From Manihot esculenta (Eukaryota > Streptophyta > Magnoliopsida > Malpighiales > Euphorbiaceae): a stretch of DNA of 64,000 nt. Numbering within the stretch: the stretch's first letter is position 1; each line of letters opens with the position of its first letter. Position numbers and translations under genes: made by a program. The stretch is from assembly GCF_001659605.2 (NCBI RefSeq), contig NC_035170.2:22211190-22275189 (forward strand), given 5' to 3'. Below the pieces are notes generated by a model. That model was not told the DNA's origin. It saw only the letters and a list, made by a program, of their open reading frames with translations, and did no database searches. This document shows, in pieces, positions 1 through 10,987 of this stretch.

Positions 1-1
1 G

Positions 2-532
2 GGATATGAATCCAGTGCCTCCCCTATACAGTTTCATCAGTCACAAGCATTACATGAAGATACACCTAGTTCATCTAATGTGCCACCCAGCTCATCTCAG
101 GTGTCTTCTATGTTTTATCCCTCACAGAGTCAGTTCATGGGTTGAATGCCTGGACTGAATACAATGCCTTCATTTAGTCCCAGTGCTTATGGTGTAGCGT
201 ATACGCCAATAGGATCACTGTTTCCTGCATTTGCTTCAAAGCCTGCACATGAGCCTTCTACTTCGATGCAGTTTTACATGTTAGGCGAAACTACAGAGAA
301 TATGTTTGCGGGATATAATGCTGGATTGGGATATGGCCAGACTGGTTTCGGTTAGTTTGGTCAATCCGATCCTTCTAGTAATGTCGTGCAAGACCCAGAT
401 GTCAATGCGCCGACACATGATGATCAGGATCCTCAACAGTTGTTAGCACCGAGACCATGGCGGGGTCGCTTACGGGCTCCACATGAGAGGAGACATCGAG
501 AGTGTGGTACTGGTGATCATAACCGACTATGA
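2..532 (+). pseudogene. C-terminal part of a plant-mobile-domain (MAIN-like) TE gene, broken
   Basis: One frame reads from the window edge to a TGA at 530-532, interrupted by stops at 143-145 (TGA) and 353-355 (TAG). The residues are a Ser/Pro/Gln-rich low-complexity tail ending in a basic stretch with RPWRGRLRAP followed by CGTGDH. Such tails are typical of the plant mobile domain (PMD) proteins annotated as MAIN-like or 'protein phosphatase 7 long form homolog', which occur inside MULE and gypsy elements. The catalytic-like N-terminal domain would lie outside the window. It converges on the MULE transposase downstream, the layout expected if both belong to one element. Family assignment rests on composition and the tail only. 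Confidence 0.45.
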
Positions 533-1655
533 GTTATGTAAACAGTATATTAATTAAATTCCAACATTTTTTTTTGGTACTTAGTTAGCCTATTCCAATA
601 TATTGATTGATTCTTATGATTTACTATCATTCTGGTTTTTACAGGTGGTAATTAGACATGATAGGTTCTTCTCGGGCACTTGAGTAAGCTGCTTCTGAGT
701 TTATTGCACATGTCCGTCCAATTGGTGATTGTAATTTTTTTCTTCTGAATTTCTTTAAATTACGTTTTTTGCAGTTGAACTATAACTCTATTTGGATTGT
801 GAGTTGCACTTGCATTAGTGTAGTGAGCTATTGAATTTACTTTAGTAGAATCCGTAATAAATTTATCGATGTACTATATATGAGTTTGTTACTCACAATA
901 TAATTTTGTTTGGGTTGATTCATATATATTTATAATCATATAGTTCAACTTAAATCCATTACACTCTTATTATTGTCTTGATAGATTTATGTGTAATGGT
1001 GGGGTCTATAATTTTTAGTTACTTAATTCAATATTTCTTTGTTCATGATCTCAAATTAAATTTTGAATTAATTAATTGTGGCTACCTAAGTATTAACATG
1101 AGTCAGCATGATTAGAACACTACACATTTTAACATGTGTTGACTCATTGATTTGTTGTTCCTCTCTAAATTAATAGTGATTATTCAACAGATGATATTGG
1201 TGTAAAGTTGGAAATGACTGCTGATAATAGAATGAGTTAGGAAAAGAATGATGTTGTCAGTCAAGGCTTGTAATTTTCCATTTCAATAACGTTGGAAATT
1301 TGTAACCTTATACTTAATTATTACTTCTGTTATGCTTTATGTTTTGATGTTTTTCAATGAATGGTTGGACTTCATCAATCCAAGAGGCGGTTTGATTTTA
1401 TTATTTTTATTAAGTCATGCTATGATTTCCTTTTTCTATTTTAGCATTGAATGAATAATTATTGAGATTTCACAATTTGATAATAGAATAATTTTTTTTT
1501 TTTACATGCCAGGCGAAAAAACCACACTTTATACTACAATATAGGGGAGCATGTCACATGCTTAAATTTTACAAATCCATATATAATTCTTATGTTATAA
1601 AAATAAAGTACATTATTAAAAATAACTTAATAATTAATTGAATTCTTTGCAATAC
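533..1655. other. AT-rich spacer between the two convergent TE genes
   Basis: I see no coding stretch, tRNA-like fold or repeat array here. It is most simply the interior of the same Mutator-like element, between the 3' ends of the PMD-like gene and the transposase gene. Confidence 0.5.
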
Positions 1656-2322
1656 TTATCTACTTGATTCCCCACCTATACAAGTTTTCTTATTGTGTCC
1701 CACCCGACCACATATGGAATAATGGACCCTGAACGTTTCTTTTATTTTGTTTAACCTCCAGTCCATCTCATTACGTATTCTAGAAGACCTCGACCGTCCC
1801 TTCTTCCTTGTTCTAGAAATGTCAGGCACGAGAGGAAATCCATCTGCTGCAAGCCAATAGTGAGGATGTCCAAGAGGATGGAAAGTGTACGCGTAACATT
1901 GGATTATACGATCCAATTTATAATAGTCAGATATAAATTGTTCATAGTCAATTGAATGTGACATGCATATAGCAATAGCATGAGAACATGGTATTCTTAT
2001 CTCCTGAAATTTGCCACATGTGCATGTTTGATCCATGAGTTTGACCACTTGCTTTTGCTTACCATTTGCAGTAATTATTTTGCAAACCATTGTCTGACTA
2101 TTGAACCATCGGACTCTATGTCCATTTGCTTTAATTGCATTAGTGTAATACCCGGCTAGACTCCGGTATCGAAATTCTTACCGTCCGGTGGAATCTCGGA
2201 TGTCGGAAGCCTCTAGTAGGGTAGAAACATGTTTTCATAAAATGTTTTAAGGTATTTCATGGTTTTAAGTATGAAAATTAAATGAGTTTTTGCATGAAAA
2301 GTCTTTGGAGGAAAACCCAGGT

Positions 2323-3215
2323 TCGGCCGCCGAAAGTCAAGTTCGGCCGCCGAACGTGCATGCGTTTTGGAGGCACGTTAGGCCCCCGAAAGCATGAGTG
2401 AGGGAAGTTCAGGTTCGGCCGCCGAAACCCAAGTTCGGCCGCCGAACATGGCATGCATGCGGAGGCACATTCGGCCCCCGAACGTGGCTTGGCCAGCCAC
2501 CTATAAAAGGGTCCCTTGGGTCCGCACGGGCGAGCTTTTTCTTCCCCGTTGTCGGCCAAGGTGAGTCCCCGCCACCCCTCCCTCGATCTTGAGTGTTTTC
2601 CTTAGATCTTCCATGATTTTCACGGGTTTTAACTTCTGTTTTGAAGATCTGTGAGTAAAGAGCAAGTTTTGGGTACTTGGAGGTTCAAAGAGCTCAATCT
2701 CTCCATCTCCAAGCTAGGATCGCCTTTCCTCTCGTTTCTTCAAGAGGTAAGCTCGGATCCACCCTTGTTATGTGTTTTAACAAGCATTAAGTTATTTTAT
2801 GGGTAGAGATGCATATTTAGGCTTGTTGTTGAGTTATGGGTTAATATTGATGTTTTGAGCAATGTGTGTTGATTGTGTGTGTTTGAAGTGTTGTAGTTGG
2901 GGTATATGATTGTTTGAGACCCCTAGGAACTTGTATGCATGTTTTAGTTGAGCTATATGCATGATTTGAGGTTTTGGGAGGCAAGAGGCTCATGTGAGCC
3001 GAGTTTCTGCCCTTTTGGGAGAAACCAGGTTCGGCAGCCGAAGGAACTTTCGGCCGCCGAACCCTCTTGTGGAGGCAGCATTCGGCTGCCGAAGCTTGCC
3101 CCCGAAAGAAGACTTTCGGATCTGTCTGGGACTTTCGGCCGCTGAAGGTGCCGCCGAAAGTGCCTGACTTTCGGCTCTGAAGGGACTTTCGGCCTCCGAA
3201 CATGCCGCCGAAAGT
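2323..3215 (+). repeat. Array of TTCGGCCGCCGAA-type palindromic motifs in the LTR
   Basis: Two clusters (about 2320-2485 and 3028-3215) repeat GGTTCGGCCGCCGAA and variants such as TTCGGCAGCCGAA and TTCGGCCCCCGAA, in both orientations, about a dozen times. The motif is almost self-complementary. The clusters stand out by GC content from the AT-rich surroundings and bracket the predicted LTR promoter. Confidence 0.8.
2502..2509 (+). promoter_or_regulatory. TATA box of the solo LTR
   Basis: TATAAAAG sits about 360 bp into the LTR, downstream of a GC-rich array. This is the expected place for the U3 promoter, and transcription would start near 2530-2540. Whether it is active cannot be seen. Confidence 0.5.
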
Positions 3216-3624
3216 GCCCTGTCCAGCCATTTCATGCATGTGCTTCTATTATTATTTCATGATGTCTTAGGGGGTTTTTGGGGAGTAGATTAGAGTTATG
3301 TTCATGATGTTTGGTCCCTCATTGGAGTCCACCTGTGTAGGTTCGGACCCTAGGAACCGAGGACCCCAGCAGTGAGCCAGCTTCTACAGAGTTTGTCAGA
3401 GCTAGCCAGAGGTGAGTGGAATAAACCTTAAGTTTTAAAATAAATGAAATATGAATTTTGAGCATGATCCATGCATCATGAATGCCATGAGATATAGTAG
3501 GTTGTTTGCATTAGTATTCACGAATATGTTGCATTGCATTTATGATGTTGATGTGGATTGGTTATTGGATGATCCTTTAGTCCTCATATGATATGATGAT
3601 GTTACGGCATGATATGGTATGGAA

Positions 3625-3769
3625 GTCCAGGTTGTACCCATTCTACATCCCTGGCACGATGTAAGAGAAAGTCCAGGTTGTACCCATTCTACGTCCCTGG
3701 CACATTGGTATGTTATAATATGTTATGTTAAGAGAAAGACCGGTTGTACCCATTCTACGTCCCGGCACA
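3625..3769 (+). repeat. Three imperfect copies of a short tandem unit in the LTR
   Basis: The core GTTGTACCCATTCTAC followed by (A/G)TCCC(T)GGCAC occurs three times, at about 3631, 3677 and 3736, spaced roughly 46 and 59 bp. It is an internal duplication of the solo LTR. Confidence 0.75.
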
Positions 3770-4686
3770 GTTGGACTATGTAGAGGACTAATGGTGACAA
3801 TACCATCCGAGATGTGATTTGTTGTGATATGTTGCATTTCATGAAAGCATGAAATTTTAATATATGATTTCACTATTCTGCTCACTGGGCTTTGTAGCTC
3901 ACCCCTCTCCCCTAACCCCAGATGTGCAGGTACAGGGTAGACCAGGAGGTTAGCCAGAGTTTTGAAGTATGTTTATGTAAAAGTTAGATTGTGGGCATGA
4001 CAATTGTACTATGATGTAATGTAAGAGATTACAGTATGTTATGTAATGAGGTATATTGAGGTTATAGATGTACTTGACCCTATGAGTATTGTAATCCCCT
4101 GTTGATGCATGATCTCAGATATTTGATGATACAGATGCTAGCCAACTCAACACATGTATATCGCCCTTTGGGGCATTGATGATATCCCACAGAGGGGTCA
4201 AGTTTATGATTATGTTTAGTGCATGCACAGGTTGAGTTGGTGTATGAGAAATGAATGAAAGAAAAGTTTAAATTTTTATGCATGTTGTTGATCATGTATG
4301 GGATTATACAGGTTTACAGGTTATATGTCAGGCTTGCTACGGGTCCCGGCGGCCTTAAGCCGATCTGGATCCTAGCGCCGGTAGCGGTCCGATTTTCGGG
4401 TCGTTACAATTAGCACGTAGTGTGTCACTATAATACTGACTGAAAACAAAGCTTTTTCCGTATAAGAATGTCCCATCGATTGAGATAACAGGTCGGCAAT
4501 GTTTAAATCCCTCAATCGATTGCTTAAAAGCTCAAAACATACGGTCAAATACATGACACATCGGATTTAATCGTTCATTTATCCAATGTGGATTATCTTC
4601 AATCATGTATACTGTTTCTGGATTAAAATGATGAACATCAGTCATGAATCTACGCAAAGGACTGTATGATTCATCCCAACCTCCAT

Positions 4687-6280
4687 TGACTCGCGGTTGT
4701 TGAAGCTGGTCAAAAATAACCTTTCTGGTTATCAACAATCTTACAACTGTAGATAGTGGTGAAATGATTGAATCCACAGGGAATTGAGAACTTACCTATC
4801 ATCTTTATCAAGACTAAGAGAATTAACTGAAACAAAAATAAACTGAAAGAGATGCAAACTAAAACGAGATAAATTGAAAGCAAATAAACTGAAAGTAAAA
4901 TAAGGGGGGTTTTGAGATTGATTGCACTAAACTAATATTGAAAGCAATAACGGAAAGCAAATACTAAAGTAAAGAGGTAAACAATAATGAGAAAGCTCTT
5001 GTTGAAGAATTGGATTCACTTCAGTTGTTGGGATTGATCATTAAAACTTAGGTTCTCTTGATTGATTCAATATATTAGTTATGGAGATGGAAGACGTTTC
5101 TCACCACCATGTCTCTCCTTAATCATAAACCAATTAGGGAACGTCCTTTAATTAATCACTAATCAACAAGTTGCCAAGGAACGTCCTTGGGCCTTAGGCA
5201 TCAAAACAACTGTCAATTGCATTAAGAAATAGAGAGATCTAATCCTAGCTACCCAAACGTATGGTGATATTGCTAGATTATGCAACTTCCTTGGCTTTTA
5301 CACCAAGTGTTCTTGTGTTTGAACAATTCAAGCAATTACAGACTCAAAATTATTCAAACTAACAATATATTACCTTGCAATCAAGAATCAATTGGCCACA
5401 TTGATCAAAATAACAAAGCAATAATGGAATCAAGCATGAAATTGCATAAATATTGAACAAACAAAAGATAAATAATATATGTTCAGATCTCCCAATCCAT
5501 AAAACAACTAAAGTTTCAACCAATCTTCAACTAGAATTAAAGGTTTCAGCCACTCATGGCTGAAACAAAACAGAAAATAAAATAAAATAACAAAGAAACA
5601 AGAAGAACCGAAGATGGAGAGCCTTGGAGAGGTGGTGCGGCTGGCCCTTCTTGGCCTAATTGAAGTGAAGTCCTTATAGGGGTGTGCGGCAGCCTTAAAG
5701 ACCCTTATATAATATTCTTGTGTTGCCCTAGCTGCTACCCACGTTGCTGCCCATATCTTGCACATTAATGAGGTGGAGCCTCCTTTTAAATTTCAAATTT
5801 TGAATCTGCAAGGCATGTGTGGCATGTGTGACTTCTTTGGCTTCCTTAGCAAGCTGAATTTGAATTTCAAATCTGAATGTGCATCTTGAAGATTTGGCTT
5901 CTTGAATAAAGAAAGGAATTCTTGAAGATCTTGAAGATCTTGAATTTCAAACTGCTCTGTTGACTGCACTTTCCTTATTTGCCACTTTCCTTATTTGCCA
6001 CTTTCCTTAATGAGCTGAATCTTGATTTTGAATTTTGAATTCTCTTAAGGATTTGAAATTTGAATTTCAAATTGCTTTCCTTATTTGGCTCATTTCAAGT
6101 TGCACTTGGCATGCTTGCTCTCCTTTATTCCATTTAAGGCAATTTTAGGGGCATTTTCACCAAATTATCTCTTTACACCCTTTTCTGCAAAACAAGGTCA
6201 AAACCACAAAATTAGGCAGAAAAAATATAAATTAACATTAATAACATCATGATAAAATGGTCTAAATTTTGCTCTTATCA
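4687..6280 (-). mobile_element. 1.6 kb TG...CA element inserted in the MULE (solo-LTR-like)
   Basis: On the minus strand it begins TGATAAGAGCAAAATTT and ends GCGAGTCA. The flanking pentamers are TCCAT (4682-4686) and CCCAT (6281-6285), one mismatch apart. Removing it rejoins the MULE protein as RLYG/GWDESY. It has no coding capacity, no long terminal repeats inside, and is AT-rich with runs of AGATCTTGAAGATCTTGAA type. A solo LTR or a non-autonomous retroelement are the best readings. Confidence 0.65.
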
Positions 6281-7414
6281 CCCATAAAGCCTTGCAATTG
6301 CCTTCTGCTTAGCTTTCCATGTTTTCTGATAAGACGGTTCGTACCCAAATTTATCCCTCACTTCAGCTTGTAGGGCAGCAATTTTTATACCGGGCTGTTG
6401 TTCAATTAATGCAAAGATGAATGAACAAATGAAATTTTCATCCAATTGGCTATGATTTTTCATCAACTGAGGATTTGTACATGTGTGTGGTCCACTGTAT
6501 CTCGTAATTTTTCATATATCCTCTCCTTCTTTCTTGGATGCTCAAAGCCTCCACGCACACCCACTGTCTTTATCTTTAACACTTTATGGAATAAGTCTTC
6601 TCTCTTGTTTCATGGTAAAAAAATTAATGATGATGTCTTAGGTGATATTCTTTTGCAGCCGCAACTACTGCATCTCTCAAAGAAAATATCATCCCAACTG
6701 AAAACTCTTTAGAAGAATCCCAAAAGTAACGACCTTCTGGCTTATCATAAGGATCCACCCTAAGCAAATCGAAGTTTATTTCTGCGTATGAGGGAGGATG
6801 AACAACAGGCACAATAGGATTAGGAAATTGTGTGTTGTAATATCGAGACTCACTCCCACTATTCTCCTGACCATTATCATCATCATTGTCCTCAGTAGAC
6901 ATCCATGAATCATCGTCATCCTCATCATCATCCTCGTTCTCATCCTCTACTGTATCAGATAAATTAATTGACGGTCCTACAAGACTATCAGATAAACCAT
7001 AATCATCAACTACATTTTGCTCTTCACATTGTTCATCATTTGATTCCACAGCAGTTCCAGATGTACCAATATCAGCATCCTCATTTGTAGTATCAACACA
7101 ATGAAGTATCTTAACATATATTTCTATACCAGGTATACCACCAATTTGATACAAGTAATTAAATATACTAGATACATCATCTTCACCCCATATCTCCATA
7201 CACTAATTGTCTGCTTTCTAAAACTAATTGTCTCTATATATTTATTATTCTCGGATAATCCAATTGCACGAGCAATTTTTCCAACCAATTGATTAAAACT
7301 TATACGTTTACCTATTGGAACAATCTTTGAAAAACCTCCATCATAATCGTATCCATTAGAACTATTTGTAATATTACCATCCCAACGAATATTCGCATAT
7401 ATAGGAACTGCCAT

Positions 7415-8080
7415 TTTTCTGATAAAAAATTAAAAAAAAAAAGAAATTCAATATTTCTATAATTTATAAAAAAAAATTTATTTTTTAAAATTGCAATAAA
7501 TTAAAATTAGACACAATAAATATGATATATTTATTTAAAAAAATTATAATTTTTTATGTACTTACCTTTAAATATGAATCACTGTATCACATTTTCACCA
7601 ATGACCAATGAAATAAAATCTTCCAATTTCTGAAAAAAAAAAGTTATTAGGAATTTATTTTTCCCTACAACATTTACTATAAAAATAAAAAATAATTTAA
7701 AATTAGAATGAAAAAAATCTAAAATTTACCGGTGTTTTTTTTTTTTTTTGCAGTCGAGTCAAAACAAGTAGATACGATAAATTTATGAAATTTGTACAGA
7801 AAATAAACTGAGTTGTATCAAAAATTAAGTGTAAAATATTCAATATTATAGAAGTATAGATCAAATAGGAGATAATATAAAGCAAAAAATAAGCTTGATA
7901 AAGAGGGAGGTTGATTGTAATTGAATAAGGAGATAACAATTTTATAGCCGGGGCGGGTAAGGAGGGAGCAAGGAGATAGCAAATTTTTAGCCGGGACAGG
8001 TAAAGAGGAGGTAGCAAAAAGGTAGCAAAATTTATAGTGGAGCTTGGTATATATAGGAGGTGTAGTTCAATAGTAAAACT
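7415..8080. other. AT-rich flank upstream of the MULE gene
   Basis: This stretch has long A and T runs and no supported gene. It should hold the promoter end of the MULE, but I could not identify a terminal inverted repeat because the opposite end lies outside the window. Confidence 0.4.
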
Positions 8081-8566
8081 GCCGAACTAGCCATCATGGT
8101 AAATGTGGATGGTGAAATAAATGTGGATGGTGGAGCGGGGAGCGGGGAGTGTTGGAGTAAATGTGGACATGTTCGGCACTCAAAGTGCCGAACATGTCCA
8201 CATGCAGTGTTGTGACATGCATTGCATGCATGTCATAGTGGTGTAGAGATTCTCTGTACCCCACATGTTTGGCACTCAAAGTGCCGAATATGTCCGCACT
8301 TCCATGCAGCATGTTCAGCACTATAAGTGCCGAACACGCCACATCAGCTACGGGAGCAGATTTAATCTGCTATAAATCTGCTCCCGTGGCAAAGAACAGG
8401 TTGTTCGACACTATAGGTGTCAAACAAGCTACATTATTGGAGGTTCGACACCCATGGTGTCGAACTTTCTATTGTTCGACACTATGGATGTCGAACTAGC
8501 GTGTTCGGCAATATGACTGCCGAACACGCTGCGTTGACACACAAGATCCGAAAATATTTTCGGATC
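8081..8566. repeat. Cluster of about ten short hairpins
   Basis: Consecutive palindromes with tiny loops fill this stretch. Perfect examples are 8161-8203 (20 bp arms, 3 nt loop), 8213-8235 (10 bp arms), 8350-8387 (15 bp arms), 8499-8529 (12 bp arms) and 8545-8566 (22 bp, no loop). Imperfect ones lie at about 8270-8288, 8307-8339, 8401-8428, 8442-8465 and 8474-8496. Most share the stem GTTCGGCACT or GTTCGACACT, so they are a related family rather than chance palindromes. They lie between the MULE and a gypsy fragment and may be subterminal repeats of the MULE. Confidence 0.8.
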
Positions 8567-8639
8567 CCATATAAATTGATAATTATTTTTTAAATTATGC
8601 ATGATTTAAAAAATTATTCTTTTTTGATATATTTGATAA

Positions 8640-9700
8640 AAAAACATCTAAATACTCTGAAGAGACCCATCTTGCCTAAGATTTCTCATGTCAGCCAAAG
8701 GGTCGTCATAAGCATTTCTACCAAATCTTGCAGTCAAATACCTCACATATGAATTCCAGTCTGGAAATACCTCCATGGCACCATAGAGCATGACAAAACT
8801 TTGACGCCATTGAAGTGCCCTCCCATCCACATGGATTGCTGCCACTTTGACTCTATTATCAGAAGAAATTTTACCCACCTCAAAGAAGTATTCGCATCTC
8901 AGCAACCACCCTTCTATGCCATCTCCTTCAAACTATTGGGAATTCCAATTTAGTGAAACTACCCAAGGACATTAACACTCCTGTTGGTTCCAGTAGAGGT
9001 CTGATCATTTCTTTGACTGGCTTGAACCTCCGGTCTCTACCCTCTTGCCGGTAGGAGTGAGCATTCGGTCGGTTCGGTTTAAAATCGAACCAAACCGAAT
9101 GAACCGAAAACCAAAATTTTAGTATTTATGAAAATCAAACCAAATTGATTTTGGTCAGAAATCGAATCGAACTGAACCGGTCTGATTCGGTTCGGTTTGA
9201 TCAGTTTCGATTTTTAATAATTTTTTTATTTTTTACATTTATTTTTAGTATTTTAAAATTTAATTAAAATATTTTAATCTTAATATAATTTAATTTCTCT
9301 ATGTTATTGAAAAAAACATATTATTATTACTAATCGGTTCGGTTCGGTTCGATTTTTTTTATTTTTTTCTGATCAAAACCGAACCGAACTGAAATAATCG
9401 AAATTTCTGAAATTAAAAACCGAATCGAACCGAAATATATAAAAAACCGAACTAAAATTTCAATTCAGTTCAATTCGATCGGTTTTTTCGGTTTGAACCG
9501 AATACTGCTCACCCCTGCCTGCCGGTAAGGACTTATTGGAGTTCAGCCATTAACTCCTGTAACCTGACTTCCAGTCTGGCCTCCTGTCTACGCTCCAACT
9601 CTAAAACCAAATTAATCATCTCTTTCCTCCATACCTGCGATCTTGTTTCTTCAGCTATGACCAAGTACCGCTAGTTGTGATACCAATCGATGCTCTCAAG
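8640..9700 (-). mobile_element. 5' fragment of a Ty3/gypsy retrotransposon (PBS region and gag), interrupted
   Basis: On the minus strand, a primer-binding-like TTGGTATCA near 9690 is followed by a coiled-coil-rich gag start (EMINLVLELERRQEARLEVR). After an inserted element it continues into the Retrotrans_gag domain, with GWLLRCEYFFEVGK, then ALQW and, after a gap, RFGRNAYDDPLADM. Stops and small shifts break the frame between 8905 and 9050. No protease, reverse transcriptase or integrase follows. Sequence at about 9690-9950 may be the end of its LTR. Confidence 0.7.
9054..9517. mobile_element. AACCGAACC-rich inverted-repeat element, copy 1 (in gag)
   Basis: About 464 bp starting GGAGTGAGCATTCGGTCGG and ending CTGCTCACCCCTG, nearly inverted ends. 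It is flanked by CTTGCCGGTA (9044-9053) and CCTGCCGGTA (9518-9527), a 10 bp duplication with one mismatch. It is non-coding and made of repeated CGGTTCGGTT / AACCGAACCG blocks around an AT-rich centre. Confidence 0.8.
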
Positions 9701-9950
9701 AAAGAAAACACAAAAAAATACAGAAAATCAAAAAAATTACATAAAAGCGTCTCTATAAGATATTTGATTCAAGAATTTTTTTTTTCGATACAGAACCCTT
9801 TTACAACTCATCCTATATAGCTCATAACAGACCTCTCCCCTCCCTACGTTGCAACCAGCAGCAAAGCACCTCCCTAGCGCACGACCACGACCTACAGAAG
9901 CACCACCATCTCCAACTTCACCTGCGAACGCTGCCTGCTGTATGTTTTTC

Positions 9951-9952
<2 letters not shown>

Positions 9953-9997
<45 letters not shown>
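9953..9997 (+). repeat. (TTA)n microsatellite
   Basis: About fifteen uninterrupted TTA units, directly left of the 55 bp direct repeat at 10004. Confidence 0.95.
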
Positions 9998-9998
<1 letters not shown>

Positions 9999-10003
9999 AG
10001 TAT

Positions 10004-10058
10004 GTATTTATTTGATAATTATTTGTGCTTGAATGTGGAGATTGCTACAAATCAATCA
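10004..10058 (+). repeat. 55 bp direct repeat, left copy
   Basis: It matches 14979-15033 with a single mismatch (A/G at 10041). The two copies bracket a 4.9 kb block containing the CACTA element. The right copy includes the stop codon and 3' flank of the small gene at 15027-15359. Confidence 0.85.
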
Positions 10059-10226
10059 AAGGGCTTAATTCAAAGTTATTTGTCAATTTAGAAATTTAGA
10101 ATTTAACCGTTGACTTGACGGACCAGTCTTTTTATCAAAGGGCTTGGAGAATTTTTCTTTTTTTAAAAAAAATATATTAGCTAATAAAGAAAATTTTATT
10201 TTATTTAAAAGTTTTTAATTAATAAA

Positions 10227-10270
10227 TTATAATAATATATTTATATTATATTAATTTAATAATATTATTT
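10227..10270 (+). repeat. Inverted-repeat arm, left of the CACTA element
   Basis: About 44 bp, very AT-rich, matching the reverse complement of about 14800-14843. The pair surrounds the CACTA element asymmetrically and lies inside the 55 bp direct repeats. Confidence 0.6.
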
Positions 10271-10290
10271 TTAATATATTAGTGCAGTGA

Positions 10291-10625
10291 CACTATCAGT
10301 GACGGATTTTTCCGTCGCTGAAAGTCAAAAATCCGTCGCTGAAACTTTCAGCGACGGATTTGCGACGGACTCAAGTCCGTCGCTTAAAGTCATGTCGCTA
10401 ATTTTTTCCGACGGATTTCCGACGCATCTAGACTCCGTCGAAAATATTTCCGACGGCTTTTCCGACGGAAAATTCAGTCGGAAAAATTTAGCGACGAAAA
10501 AAGTTTGTCGCTAAATCCGTCGGAAATTCCAATTTATCCAATAAACATTCCGTCACTAATCCGTCGGAAATAATTAGCGACGGAAATTTTCCGTCGGAAA
10601 TCCGTCGGAAATATTAACATATTTT
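10291..10625. repeat. Left subterminal repeat region of the CACTA element
   Basis: About twenty copies of CCGTCGC / GCGACGG and TCCGACGG motifs in both orientations. Such motifs are the binding sites of TnpA-type proteins in En/Spm. The matching right array lies at 14355-14520. Confidence 0.8.
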
Positions 10626-10987
10626 AAAAAATTTTTTCACAAATCCATCGCAAATCCCTGTTTTTATTTACAAAAAATAATTATAAGTAATTATAATTAT
10701 TTACAAAAATTCGATCACAAAAAATAATTCCTTGTTTTTATTTACATATTCCCTGTATAATCAAATAATTTATAATTAAGAATCATATTGAATATAAATT
10801 AAATATCATTCATAATAATTATAAGTAATGTTTATAATACTCAATAATATTCAGAATATTTAAAATAAATCCATAATATTTAACAATGTTCATAAAATTT
10901 AAAATAAATTCATAATACTTAACAATCGTCATAAAATTTAAAATAAATCAATTATACTTAACAATGTTCATAAAACTAAAAACTAAT

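Larger units (their letters stand above)
2144..4408 (+). mobile_element. Solo LTR, probably Ty3/gypsy, 2,265 bp
   Basis: The element starts TGTAATACCCGG and ends GGGTCGTTACA. It is flanked by a perfect 5 bp target duplication ATTAG (2139-2143 and 4409-4413). Outside these, the MULE reading frame is continuous (RAN joined to AIK), so the boundaries are well fixed. No PBS, polypurine tract or gag-pol occurs within, so this is a single LTR left by LTR-LTR recombination. A TATAAAAG box lies at 2502. Long LTRs of this size suit chromovirus-type gypsy elements, but no coding sequence is present to prove the lineage. Confidence 0.88.
1656..7414 (-). pseudogene. MULE (MuDR-type) transposase, split by two insertions and internally deleted
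   Basis: Read on the minus strand from the ATG at 7414. The N-terminal domain typical of MULE proteins starts MAVPIYANIRWDG. A frameshift near 7200 leads into a Asp/Glu-rich linker (6890-6960) and the MuDR DNA-binding region (about 6280-6700, ending KAKQKAIARLYG). The frame resumes beyond an insertion with GGWDESYSPLRRF and reaches RPVISIDGTFLYGK, where DGT carries the first catalytic Asp of the DDE core. A TGA near 4535 replaces an expected Trp. The rest of the catalytic core is missing. Text resumes at ANAIKANGHRVRW and includes an intact SWIM zinc finger (CTC...CSH) and a zinc knuckle whose first Cys is Tyr (YSICGRVGHNKKTC). Insertions occupy 2144-4408 and 4687-6280. It cannot encode an active transposase. 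Confidence 0.85.

Noticed and set aside
2278..3239. Overlapping frames on both strands in the solo LTR
   Set aside because: GC-rich palindromic repeats suppress stops; peptides are repetitive (SAAESP, FGGRKS) and match no family.
6446..6712. A plus-strand frame opposite the MULE DNA-binding region
   Set aside because: It is the antisense shadow of conserved MULE codons.
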